Under the pieces are notes generated by a model. It searched no databases, was not told the origin of the DNA, and saw nothing but the letters and a program-made list of their open reading frames with translations. A stretch of DNA of 64,000 bases. Source: Progne subis subis. Its lineage: Eukaryota; Chordata; Aves; Passeriformes; Hirundinidae. Every line of letters starts with the position of its first letter. Within the stretch, counting starts at the first letter, position 1. Below, piece by piece: positions 46,367 to 59,540 of the stretch. The stretch lies in NCBI GenBank assembly GCA_022316685.1, contig JAKJHU010000046.1, positions 2,596,001 to 2,660,000 of the forward strand. The letters run 5' to 3'. The position numbers and the translations under genes were made by a program.

Positions 46367-49300
46367 ACACACATGTCAGCTTGACAGTGCCTGCCTAGTA
46401 AGAGAAAGAAATGTATGATGAGGAACTGTGGGACTCTTTTTTTGGGTTTAGTGGTATTTTTGTGTTTTTTCTTCCTTTTGAACAGAGGGTGGGAAGTGGT
46501 TCCTTTGAACTATTGTACCACATAAGCTTTGACTGCAATTTTTACTCCTTCCTGTACCTTCTAAGTATACACCACCCTCTTGTAGCTGGAGCTGGTGGTT
46601 GCCCAGGCTCTCAATGAGCCATAGGCAGAGAAGCTGTTGGTTCTCTCTTTCAGTGGTACAGGAAATGTGAATGTTTTTGAGCTCTCCATTTGCAATGCCA
46701 GATATTCCCAGACCTTGCGTGAACTCATCAATGCTTTTCTGCCTCCATAAACCCTTCTTTTCAGAAAGAACTGAGAATGAGTCAGAATTAATTTCCACAA
46801 AGTTTTCCTAAGTAATTCTCAGCCACCCATGGGTTTTCCCGGAAGGCTGGTATACAATAAGCCTTTGTCTCCAAATGGATTTATTTATTATTTTTCTATC
46901 TAAATGCCTAGCTTGACCCCAATTTTAAAGGGCTTCTTCATCCCCAAGGCTTACCAGTTCATCTTTGAAACAAACCTTTTGAAGACGTGACTCTTCTGTG
47001 AATACACAAGGCATCATAATTCAGTTCATATTGGAATGAATGCAAACTAGTCAAATCATATCCGAGTCCAAACTCAAACTGGTTACATTTTAAAGGAACC
47101 AGAGACAAAGCAAAACATCTATGAAAGCAGTTTTATGGTTTCTGCAGAAATACATTGTTGTGGATTAGGTCTGGATTCCTTGACAAAACTAATTCATGGG
47201 TGGAGGGCACACTTTCAGCAACAGGTTCAGAGTTCCTACAAGCCGTGGTCTCTGAATTGATCATGTAAGATTAATTGCTCATTTTTTTATTCTTTTGATT
47301 ATTTATTTGGGTATTTGAAACTGTATTCTTTAGAGGTAATAGAAAACAACAAACAGATCTCCATCTTCTCCTCTTTGTTTCAAATTAGTTTGCATTAAGC
47401 ACAAAGGCATTGTAGCATTTGTCCAGCTCATGATGCAATAGTTAATATAATTTGAAAATAATGTTCCTCAAACAATGAGGGCTTCACCAAAAGATTTACA
47501 TTCTCCTGTGAAAATCCTCTCACATATGAGCTCTGATATTTGATGGGATGGAAAGTTCCTGAAAATTACTTCATCTTTAGGAGAAATGTTCCTGACACAA
47601 GGAACATTTAGAGTTACAGCAGGTAGAGAGCTGGGGACAGGTTTTGGTGCAAGTGCTGAACATTTGCAGCTGGGTGGGAATTTATGTAAAGAGTTCAGCT
47701 TTCAGTCATAGAGGGACAGATTTTCTAAAGTGTTTCTGTTCTGATTTTTCTGAGTCTCTGTCCCTAACTCATTTGCAACAAACCTTTCTCCTCCCTGCCT
47801 CTTCCTTTAGATCTGTGATAATCATCACTTGATGAATCATGCACACCTTTCTTCCCAAGCAGATCATAATTTACACCAAATCTGAACTCTGAAAATTGCG
47901 TTGGTTACAGGTAAACAGATGTTGACTAGTACTGAAATCTTGTTGGGCATAATCTTGAACATGAGAGAAAAGGTAGCTATTAGCTCCTCTGTTCTACTGC
48001 CATGCTGATGTAGCTGTGGCTTGGCTCTGCAATGTACTTTTGTACTGGTTGGTCCAGTCTCCTTTTAAAGACTGAAGTGGTGGCATATGTTTTATGCCAC
48101 AGAAGAAACTGTTTAAAGTCTGACAGATTTCACTGCTACAGGATTTTTTCCTCATAGTGCTATCTTTTGCTTGGACTTGCTTCTATCAGATTTAGCTATT
48201 TTTCTTTCCTAATTCACACTGCCAGCTGGGAAAACCTTCTCAATTCATCTCTTGGTCAAGTTCTTTTTCAAGGCTGAGATATCAAGAGTACTATTATTGG
48301 AACTATATTAAAATTAACAAAAAGATAACCTGATCCTAGGATGCAGTGTTGTAAGTGGATGGCTGCATGGGCATCACCCAGCACTTCTCATTTCAGAGCC
48401 CCTACAAACACACCACAACAGTGATCCTTTATATCCTTGGATTTCATGGCAACAGGGCACAAATTGTTAAGATTATGGGATAAGACTTCTCATCACCAGT
48501 CTCACCATTAGGAACAACCTGATACAGAAACCCCAAAGTTTTCCTTTCACACAAATTGTGGAAACTGGTGATGTGGTTTGTTTGTCTCCATGAGTTTTAG
48601 CATGACACTCGATGACACCTAGGCCTGACACTCCTGCTGTCCTTGTTGCATTTTCCCCATTAGCATCACTATTCATTGGCCCTGAGGCCAAGACGTCATT
48701 CATTCCCTGTTTGCTTGAGCAGTTGCTGCTTGTGTAGTGTGCTTGTGCTGATGAATCTCTCAGCTCCTATTTGGTGCCTGAAATAAAAGCTATGCATCTG
48801 ATCTGCCACTGTGGTTCCTATTTCACAATTAATTCTACAAAGGATGTGATACAGTCAAGCCCTCAGGAAAATTATGCCAAGAGCAGTGTGAAAAAATGAC
48901 AAGACCATTCTATACTCTTCAGGCAACATTATGGAGAAAGCAAAGATGTGAAAGTTTTGCTTAACTGTTGTGACCTTGGGGGTCTGGAGATAGATAACAG
49001 AGGAGATAAGGTACAGTGGCTGTAGCTGCACGCAGCCTCACATCCATAGTGCTAAACTTTCAAACTCTATCCTGTTTCAAACATGGAAAGAGTAGATAAG
49101 GCCATTTCCGGTACTACGATCGTTTGTTAAACTACTTCAGCTGTTGGATCCTTTAGCTTTGAAACTGCAGTGTCACTGAAAACCTGCATTTTGTTTTGTT
49201 CCAGAAGCTTCTGACAGTCAGCAAGGATTGTATCCAAACAGTCCACTGAGTGTTAGCACACAGATTGTTCCAGCAAATGCATTAGTACCTATTAAACATT

Positions 49301-49946
49301 TACACAGCAGCATGAAGTTAGACAAGGATTCACAAACATAAATAAGACCTGTTCTTTGCACTGTAGAGTCACCAGTCTCAATCCTGCCTAGATAATAACA
49401 TAGAGAACAGCTGCTTATAGGAGGAAGGGTGAGAAATGTTCAAAGGAAAAGTGATTTCTGAGAAGGTGGTGACTGGAGAAGGGGATTTGCAGGTGTGGAA
49501 ATAACAAATCAGAAGGTGTAAAAGGAGTGAAAATGGGAAATGAAGCAAGATAAAAAATTTAGGCGGTAGCAAAGAATGGAAAATAAGTTGTTAACTATGA
49601 GATAAGCTTGAATGGGAAATGGCCTGGAATGGATATGGGAATTTTTTCTTGCCACTTTTTAACATTCAGGCAATGTGTTCAGTATGCAGATCTGATAGAA
49701 AGCATCTTGCAAGAATTGAGGATGGGACAGAATGGAGTAGTGTCTTTGTCTTTAAAAGCTGTACATATTAGTTTCTTTGGTCTGATCAAAATGCAAGTGT
49801 TCTTTTATTACCTTTTGGTCTTTTGGAGCTTTACACCTTTTTTCCCTTCTCTGTGCTCCACCTGGGAGGCTTCTTTTATTGTTTGGTCCTTCCAGAGCTG
49901 AATTCCTTTTCCCTAGGTTACTGAATTCTTGAGACTTTTTGGAGAA

Positions 49947-49983
49947 TTTTTTGTTTGTTTTTTTGTTTGTTTTTTTTTAACAG
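49947..49983 (+). repeat. T/G tract ending in an acceptor-like TTTTAACAG
   Basis: T runs split by G, ending in TTTTTTTTAACAG at 49971-49983. This is a fair splice acceptor by itself, but no good donor was found within 200 bases, so no exon is called. Confidence 0.8.
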
Positions 49984-50193
49984 CAGTATCAAGGAATCGA
50001 AAACAAAAGTGTGGTACATATATTTTTATCTATTGCTTGCAATGTGTCCTATATGGGAGCTACAGAAAACAGCTTCCAGCCAAATGGAATCTCAAAAAAT
50101 CTCAAAGTCTAATGAACTGTGTAGGAAGAACGAAATTATGATGTTATGACATGAGCAGGCACTGAGCAGAGCTGTCTAGGGCACTAGACAGCA

Positions 50194-50338
50194 CCCCCCC
50201 CCAAAAAAAAAAAAAAAAAAAATTCAAAACAAAACAAAGCAAAAAAACCCAAACAAACAAACAAAACAAACAACAAAAAAAAACCAACAAAAACAAACAA
50301 ACAAAAAACCCAACCACCCAAAAAGTAACAAAAAAAAC
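50194..50338. repeat. C9-A20 and (CAAA)n-type A/C-rich tract
   Basis: Nine C (50194-50202) and twenty A (50203-50222) are followed by more than 110 bases of CAAA, CAAAA and CCAACAAA units with almost no G or T. It is the largest low-complexity block in the window. The minus-strand 100-codon frame across it is a repeat artefact. Confidence 0.95.
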
Positions 50339-53300
50339 ACTCTCAAAACCCCTGATGCCCTTTCTGCTCTTTAAAACCAAAATTGTCTGAGTGGAATTGC
50401 ACATGAAGCACTGAGATAGTTGGTGCTGAGACAGAATTTCCATCACTTGCTACTTTCCTCCTTGCTGTCTGTTGGTAGTATTGGGAGCTGGGAGCAACTG
50501 GACTCCCCAGCAAGTGTGACATAGCCAGGTTCATCATTAAAATGCGCACAATCTTGACTGTCTTGCTGGGAAGCTTTTCACCAATTAAAACAAATGAGTC
50601 CAAGTTCTTAGTAGTTCATAAAAAAATTTCATGTCAGTGCTAAAAAACTAGGCAGGTTTCTGCCAATTTTGGTTGGTGGTGCCTTGAAGTTTCATCTGAG
50701 ATCCGGGCGTACTGAAAGACTCTGAGTATACAACCATTAGAATATGTAGCATTAATGTAAACTTTTGCCTGTTTATGAAATATCAGGAAGTGAAGTGACA
50801 CAGCTCAAGTCCTGGAGAGGCACTCTGGGTAATGCAGAAAATAAAACACAGGACTTTGCTGAGGGCTTTTCAGTGCCTACACACCCATTTTGTTCCTGCA
50901 ATAAATCTGCATGTGGCATTCGGAAAACAAAATTTTTCTTCACCCAGTGCTCCACTTAATATTCTCTGAGTATTATACTTCTTTTTGCTCTCCCTCACCC
51001 CCACAGTAATTTTTAATACACAGATATCAGAGGAGCACTAAACATTTGGCTGAATGCAACAGCTTTTATTGGAGCCCTTGTGGTACGTGGGAAATCACAT
51101 GCTGGAGAGCTAGCTTTCACAGAGACAGCAAATTCAGGAGTAATGCTGTCAGAAAAGGGATGTCCTGCCGCCAGCTTTTGTTCTCTGACACGGCTGCCAG
51201 TGAAGTGAGGGGGCTGGTCACGCTGTCTGCCCTGTCCCCTCTCAAGGCCATTTGTGAGGGACAAGCCCTCAGCTGTAGGGCCCATAGAAACAGCACAGCC
51301 ACCAGCTACTCCCTGCTCTGACTGAGACCACAGCCAGGACTTTGAGGAATGAAACCCCATTGACAAGTATTTTGTGGGCTGTCTGTGGTTTAGACAAAAT
51401 CTGCACGGTTTTAGTTTCTAGTTTCAGGTTTGTATGTGCTTGGGATCTTCTGCTAATCTCTCTCTTGGCAACTTTGTCACTGTGTGCCCGGATGTTCACC
51501 CACTCCTCGTGGCAGGGCTGGCCCCCCGGCCTAGGGAATGTGGTCACTGCTCCTTTGGGACACTGATGACCGTGTTCAGGGCTTGGCCTAAAATGGGCAG
51601 GCCTGCTCAGGGAAACATGACATTGCACAGGAGGGGATGGAAACGCTGCACCCATCCCTTTCCTGCAAAACCATCTCTGCATATGAGTGACTGGAAGTTG
51701 TAGTACCTGGGTGTTACAGTACTGGTCCAGTTGCTGTTTATTGGTTTTGGTCTGATCTACAGTTAACATAAGCTCGTCAAACTGGCTTGAACTGGGCTGG
51801 TATCGAAAACGATTTTTGAGACATGAAGCAGAGTGATGGTAATTTGTATAAATGTGTACTGCCACTGCAGGCACTGATGCCAAGGAGTGACAGATGGAGA
51901 GTGGGAAATGTCGCAGAGAAGTGGGGTAGGACCTGTGAAGTACCTATAAACTTAAGATTTGTACCTGTAAATAAGCCTTTAGTGGCAGCTAATAAACAGA
52001 AGAATGATTAGAAGGAAACGTGATGAGTAATACAGATATTGTGTTTAGCAAAATATTTCCAAGAAATAAAATTTAATCTAGAAAGAAAGCCAAAAAAATA
52101 CCAAAGTCAAAGCTAATCATCTGAAGGTGAAATGGAAACTAAAAGCAGTGCCAAGGTTAAGGATTATTTTTGTCTCCTGCCCATGTATTATCCTGGAGGA
52201 AAAAGCAGAGACTTGTTTTTTGCCTGCCCCAGAACCAAGCTGGACAAATTGATTAAGGGATACTTTAGGATTGGATCTGGGGGTGGGGAAGAAAATAGAC
52301 AGTGAAACATGTGGAAAACATCTGGTCCGAGGAGGCATTTTAGAGTTAGCTTAGGAAGGAGGGAAGGAGGAGCAACTGTGCAGCGTGCAGGGACCACCAG
52401 GGCTGCAGGAGAGAAAAGGAGGCAGAGCTAGGGTAAGGCTTCAGCCAAATAAAAGAAATTGGCAGAGGGAAGACCCAGACTGCAACTTGTGACCGAGAGA
52501 CCTCTCTGGTCTAGAATGAAAGTTTGGAGTGTCTCTGGGTAGTGCACTGCCTTTGAGTTAGACTCATCCCAGGGAAAGGAACAGGGTGCTTTCTTTGGAT
52601 TTGTGTTGAAAGCAAGGTAGGTGGTAAACCTTTTATCAGAAATTGTGTGTTCTTCATGGAGGTGGAGATATCCCCCTGTAATGGGGAGGAAAATGACCTG
52701 CCTGGAGAACATTAAGCCAGCCAAAGAGGAATGGTGCTAGGTTACAGCTTCCAGACCTTCCTCTCTTCCTTGGGAGTCAATTCATATCTTTGTTTCTTAC
52801 TCCTTAGAAGGGCCAAGTACATTGCTCTGGAAGTACAAGCTTACTTGTTCAAATACCTGGTTTCTTGAACCTGAGTTGTTCTCTTGGCTTTTACTTTGTT
52901 GCACTGAACTATAAAAGATCTTTCAAGTTCTTCTGTGGCTCTGTGGTTTCAGGAGTGGTGTAAACTGATCCAAGTCCAGGCTGCTACAGAAAGAACACGG
53001 CCCTATCCCTACTTCACCCTTACTTTGTGTTAGCTCTAGTGCTGATGTGACATGATCAGGTGAACTGAGAACAAATTCAGCTGAAAATTTACCCAGCAAA
53101 GAAATAATGGTGCCTTACAGACATGGGGAAGCTACTATGTGCCTTTGTCCAACAGGAGGAATACCCAACTGCAGCTTTCCCGGAATTGCTGATTGGTTTT
53201 TGTATGTGACCCTGAGGCTTCTGGTACTGATAAAAGCTTTTGTGTTATGTAAATCAGTGATCTGATAATATGTGGCATCTCCCAGGTCCTATTTTTCTGG

Positions 53301-54154
53301 AAAGAAAATTTTTCTCCCACATACATTGCTGAAATTGCACTGTCCTTGTTTCTCTCGTTGTCTGACTTCATATCCTTTACATGGTGCTCATGGGAGACTG
53401 GTCCAAAGCTCATTGAAAGCAGTAACATGATCTGTGTTACTGAGAGCAGAGTTTGGATCAGAAATAAATTCATTCATTATGCCTCGCTGTTGTGCTGTTT
53501 ATACTCCACAGGTCAGTTTCTATATCCTATGGTGTATCATTAAAGACAAGTTAAAATAAAATTCATCTTATCTGGCCCATTGCCTCTATTATCCTTGAAT
53601 TTATTGATAGTTCTTCCTATACTTAGAGATCCCCTAGAACTGGTCTAATGCCTGTTTTCCTTTTTTTGGATGAAGGCATCTGAAACTGCTTATACAATAA
53701 CTATACTCAAACAATTCCAGTACAGCTCATTCTGCAGTTGTGTTACACCACCATTATCATGATGAGACTCAGGAAATTGTAATTGTGGGATTGTTTCCTT
53801 GCAAGTTGAAAAGAACTGTCCACAGATGGGCAGAATTATTATACTGGATTTTGGTTGGGACTAATGTCTTTTTCCAGTGTAGGTGGGCTGGAGAAAGAAA
53901 ACCAGCTAAACTTTCCATGAACCACATTTAAAGAAAGTTTTCCTTCCCTGGTGAGAAAAGCCACTCCCAAAGCAGAATGCTTTCAGGGTGGGTGGGGAAG
54001 GGAGAAGGGAGAAGGGAAGCTGTTCACAATCCAGTGAACAGATTGAGACTGTTGAAGTTCTGTTTAAGCATCTAAGCTGCTTCACCACATTGCCTCAGCC
54101 AGCCAGTTTTCTTAAGTTAAGTCAATCTCAGTTTGGTTCTATAAAGCGTGTGCA

Positions 54155-54178
54155 TTTTTTATTTTTTTTTTTTTTTTT
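54155..54178. repeat. T6-A-T17 tract
   Basis: T6, one A, then seventeen T. Shorter T runs also occur at 55026-55036 and 58986-58997. Confidence 0.93.
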
Positions 54179-57100
54179 AACTGGATTCTGAGAAATGTGA
54201 ACCTTCTTTCCCCAGGGAAGGTATTGAAATATCCCATGGAACTTCAGATTAATCCCTGCAGTTTGTGGTGCCCTCTGTCAAAATGAACCTTATCTTCCAT
54301 GGTCATGTAAAATGCTCCACAAGGACAACTTGCTACGCTCTCTTGAGAAAGTGCTTGTTCCTTTAAAAGATAGCACTGCTGAAGAACGGGTTAGTAGTAC
54401 ATGTTAGGCTGAAAGTGGGAATTGAGAGCTTGAACACCTTGGTTATGTCATAGAAACATTGGTCTGAAGACAAAGTTAATAATCTTATGCATCTTAAGTT
54501 AATAATTACAGGTATTAATAAAATCAGTGTGAAATTTCCAGAGATAATAGCATCACTAGTAATACAGTGCATGCCATTCCAGAAAAGTCTAAGGTTGTTG
54601 TTTTGGTGCATTTGGCCATCCAGTCCATTTATAGTGCAACTCCCCTCTCCCTCTCAGTATTGAACTTGAATAATTGTGAATGTTTCCAGAAGGAAACAAT
54701 TGGTGATGTAAACTGTATCAGAAAATGTGGCAAAAGAAGATCTTCTGTTTTAATGTCTTTAATATTTTAATTTAGGAAAAACAGCATTATGTTTCCAGAA
54801 CGAGACAATAAGTTTTCACTTTTCAGCTTTGAAATTCCTTCCTTTCCTTGAAAATTTGTTCTCCTTTCTTCTGCTTTCCTCTTCCTTGATCTAAATAGCT
54901 GTCTTCCCCTTTCCTTTTCATCTTTTTGCTCCACCCAATGGAAAAGAGAGTAAAGAGAAAACAGAATTGGGAGAAATCCACTGGTATCCCAAACTTGATT
55001 TATTACTTTAAAATAATGTGTGGTGTTTTTTTTTTTAAATGAGAGAAGATGAAAGCTCTGAGGAGCTGCACAGAAAATCTTGTTGGATTGCAGTTCCTGC
55101 AAAAATTTATTTTTGCTGTTTCAGCTCATAACACAGGTGTGACTCTCATCAACTGGGCCTACTGAAGATTCTTCATTTGCACCTTCAAACATGACAGCAA
55201 CTTCCCTGATCTGTAAAAACACTTGTGTTTGAAGGCTTTGTGCTAAGGTAGTTGTTCAGAGGACAACAGCATTTATTGAATGACCATTTTCCTCTGTAAC
55301 CCCTTGGGGACTTCCTATCCAGCTATTGAATTGTCAGAAGTCTGCTTATTGTAGGGGATTTTAATAAAGTCTCTTTATGAAGAGGAATGCCTATGCATAC
55401 AGAAGCATCCCAGAATATGTCCCACTGGTATTGAGCTCTCATTCATCTACTGGACAGAATGTATGATTGCCCTTTGGCTGTCGTTTTGATAACCAGAATT
55501 CCACTGAGTTGCACCTACTGCATTTAACTCCATCAGTCGTTTCCTTAATATTTTCTTATATAAGTGTAGTTGCAGCTAAAGGAAGATAGTAAGGTTTGCT
55601 CTAAGCCCCTTTGGATTCCTCTTGATTTACCATGCAACTTTAATTAAAAAGAGGGAAAGAAGGGGTGAGGAAGGGAGACCTCATCAGTTTTAGTCAAGTT
55701 GTGAAATGGAAAGGTAAGACTGCATCTAGGAAATTATAATTGTCCCAAAGTTACTTTTAATTCTGTTGGTTCTCTAGCAGTAGGGACATGCGAGAGTGAA
55801 AAGGAGAAAGGATGGGCCTGTCAGGAGTAGGAGACTCAAAACTGAAAGCTTCCTGCCACAGATGGGCCAAAGATCAGTAGCTGAAGATTATTGATTAAGG
55901 TCGGTGCAGGAGGAAAGAGAACATCTGTTCTTGTTCTATCATCCTCTACCTTGCCAGGGAAGGGATAGCACTTACCCTTCAGGCTGGGTTCAGTGAGAGA
56001 GAGGATAAGAGTAAGAAGCAAACCCTCCTTTACATTTGTGTCTCGACCATTTTTCAATCTGTTAAAACACTCGGATTTTTTCCAAAAGGCTATTTCAGCG
56101 TAGTGTGAAGCTTTATTCAAGAAATGTGCATTTTCCCAGGTAGACCAAAAAGTCTGATTTGTTTCTGGTGCCCGCACATCTTGTACAAGCATAAGGTCTT
56201 GACCAGCCCAGGTTTTAGAAAACATCTTTCTCTTTGTGAAACTCTTCTGCAGCTTAAAGGATGTATCTATCAGAACTTCTTTTCACATGAAGACAAATCC
56301 TGACCAAGAAAACAGGATCAGACAATAACCTGGATTACTTAGACAAGAAGTAACTGAAAATGGGCAGTGTCTGTATTTTACAATGTGGACAGAAAGCAGT
56401 AAATATTTATCTGTCCTTTCCTTCCCTTTGAAATAAACACTTGAGACTCTGCTGTCATTCAGATAATCTGTTTCTATACTAACCCCTCTCTTTAAGGGAG
56501 ACATCTATTTCCTATTACAACCGTATAGAGGCCCTGAACTAAAATATTTTGCATGCCTTTGCAGGCCTCCAGGAAACATTAAACACACTGAGACAGACAA
56601 AAAGCTATGAAGCCCCTGTTTAAAATTAGGAGCAGAGAAGGGAAACAGGGTTTTTGTCGGCTTTTCTCAGACCTGATATGAAAAGAATCTCAAGTTAATT
56701 TGCTTATTTTGCATAAAAGTGTCTTGTTTCTCAGTATTAATTCAGACAAGCTGTTGTACTAGCAAGGCTGGTGGGCAGTTACCCTTTTACCACACAATGG
56801 CCACTCTGAGAGTATTTTTAAAATATGTCTCTTTTTTAAAGAAAAGCAAACAACAAAGCAACAACCTTGATTGCACAATCTATTTGCTAGTTGCTGCTCT
56901 AAGAACAGCCAGCTTACCTTACACCAAAAAAATGCTCTTTAATAATATGTAAAAAGCACATACATATTTAAAATAGGTTTGCTGCAGTAAGATTTCACTA
57001 TCAGCATGCATTAGATTTTGCTACTATAGGCAAAGGGAGAGCAGAAAGTAGGAGTAATAGCTGTTCAAATTATTGTGGGAAAGCTCCTGTTGGTAAATAA

Positions 57101-59162
57101 CTTTGCCCATGAAAGTAGATACAAAAGTAGGGATACTGGTGTGAACAGGGAACAGTCACAAGCACAGAGGTTTGAAAGGATGCTGCCCTTTAGAAGCAGA
57201 AAGTCACTTCAGGATGACTTTTGAGGATAGTACCTAATTTCTGAATTGTGGTTCCAGTCAAAATTTCCAAGGAGTTGTGCTACCCTGGGCCTTGAGGTAC
57301 ATAGTTAATTCCCCATCTGTGAAATGGACCTAATAATACAGACAATTTCTCATTAAGGAGCGTTGTGAAATCTGGATAAATGGGAGTATGAGAATGGGCT
57401 CAGTTGTGGCTCAAAGATCCTTCTAATGTAGGCTGCCACTCTGGCAGTGGTCAGTGTCACTGATTTAGGGGAAGGATTAAGGTAGAGGGTAAATTCAAAT
57501 TGTTACCACACCTAAAATATCCACACCTTCTAGTATCTTGTGGCTGGTAGCGTCCCAAGCTAAAAGTTCTAAGATAAGAACTGTTCTTTCATTTTTTTGA
57601 GTTTACTCACAGAGTGGATTTCCACAAGATCATGGGCAACAAGCTCTGCAGTCCTTCTATGAATAATGTGAAAAATAACTTCATTTTGTTTGTTTTAAAA
57701 CTTCTGCCTAAATATTGGCTTCAGTGCTCCATAGTTCTTGCTACCAGGAGGAATGGGCTGCCATTCCCAGATTAGCATTTTTGGTGCATTTCATGATTTA
57801 ATAGAACACTCTCTCATCTTCCCTCTGCCAACTCTTTCTCAGACTGAAGAATCCTTGTTTATCCAGTGTCTCTGGGTAAAACACTTGAGATTTCATTGTT
57901 CTTACCTCCTCCTTCTGTTCTTTATCTATAGTTTTAACTTTGAGGTGCTAATCTGTAAGAGACATGCTATCAATTCTAAATGTTGCTATCAGTGAGCTTG
58001 CAATTGTTTTTTGCTTGGGACTTTTTAGTGGGAAGTCGTTCAAGATTAATATTGCACTGTGTGAAGTGTTAAGTGTTATAAAGCACACGTGTACTTGTAC
58101 TAGAGCTTGTACGGTGGAGAGGGAGATCTGTTAGGGATCCGTTTTCTCCTAGTGAGATGTAATGATTTTGAAAACGGAGAGCTATCCACTGTTATTTTTA
58201 TTATTAAGTGGAGCTAGAGTCACTTTCTTAAAGATCAATGCCAGAGGAAGAGTGAAACTCAAAAGAAAAATTACTGTTTTAACTGAGACTCCAGAATGAA
58301 ATGAGTTTACACCTGAGAAATTTAACAAAAATTGCTTAGACATCCTCTTCCTTTCTACAGCAGCTGTTTCCACTCTGTATTTTAATGAGTGGGCTGAACG
58401 AAAGTCTTTGGGGAAGGGCTTTCCCCTCCTTCCCCCCTCTTTGGTATCCCTATGTAAAAGGCTGCGCTACAGTATCACACTCTGTGCTTCTGTTGAATGA
58501 GTAAATGCCTACGGCTACACGGTCCAAAGGAAAGGCTACATCATGTTCTCAGCTAGTCAAGCTCCTTTAATGCAATCTTTTAAAACGTCTTCCTGGATAT
58601 TCCACTGATGTGATTTTGGCTGCAAGAAGTAAGTAGTTAAAACTTCAGAAGGTTTAAGACTTTTCCAATCTCTTATAAATTTTCTGCTATAAATAACTTC
58701 TGGAGCAACTGCTGGTTTTGGAGGTAGATTGTGTTTCAATTACTTCATTTTATATTTCCTGTTAACTGTTTGTGTATGTTCTGAACAATTTTTAATTTCC
58801 CTAAAGTTGCATACTGAGATTCTTGGAGGAAAGTAACTCAAATAGTGCTGTCTATGAAGTGCAGTGGAAAGTATTGATTCTCTTTTACTGTTTAACAAAA
58901 TGAGACTGACTTATCACTACAGATGTTATTTCCAAACTACTTTTTGAGTCCCCTACTTCTTGATTTGTCTCTGCCCGCTGAGTAATTTTTTTTTTTTCTT
59001 CTGGTTATGTAGTTTTATTCGGAGTCCAATCAGTCCCTCTTATGTGTGCTGAGAACATCTGCTTTGCAAGCTTCTGTGTGCTTTCATAGTAATACAATAT
59101 TTTTTCTGTCTTTTATATGAGTTCTCATATGAAGCAGAACTGAGAAAATGGTGAAAGCAGCG

Positions 59163-59218
59163 GCTTCTCTTTTTTTTTTTTTTTTTTTTTTCTTCTTTTT
59201 TTTTTTTCTTTTCCCTTC
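59163..59218. repeat. Pyrimidine tract with T22 and T12
   Basis: C/T-only stretch of about 55 bases containing T22 (59170-59191) and T12 (59196-59207). A CACTAG follows at 59221, so an acceptor reading is conceivable, but no exon is seen behind it. Confidence 0.92.
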
Positions 59219-59506
59219 TGCACTAGATTATGTTCACTAAACTCAGCAAATAGCAGAATTCCCCCTGGAGTACTGGGAAACAGCCCAAACTCACTACAGT
59301 TGTGTTTTACTAGACTATTCTTGTAGTAGGCTTTTCTTTTTTTCTTCTCTTTCTCTTTTATGATCTACTGAAATTCTTTCTGTTGTAACTGCATTCCTGA
59401 TCAACTCCATCCTCAGATAGGCATCTCTTGCCTGTTAAATTTTCCCAAATGAATATCCTGAAATAAAAGTAAGAGATGCCATGCATAAACTGCAAATTCA
59501 ATTTGA

Positions 59507-59540
59507 GGTGGTGTGGGGGTTTTTTTGGTTTTTTTTTTTT
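59507..59540. repeat. G/T tract with GGGGG-TTTTTTT-GG-T12
   Basis: Ordered blocks of G and T on the plus strand, similar to the tracts at 8946, 35631 and 61666. Confidence 0.9.

Noticed and set aside
49190..49290. Exon behind TTTTGTTCCAG at 49193-49203
   Set aside because: The acceptor is fair, but no matching donor follows and the frame closes with a stop after about 15 codons.
49971..50140. Exon behind the TTTTAACAG acceptor at 49983
   Set aside because: No good donor lies within a normal exon length, and the frame is not recognised.
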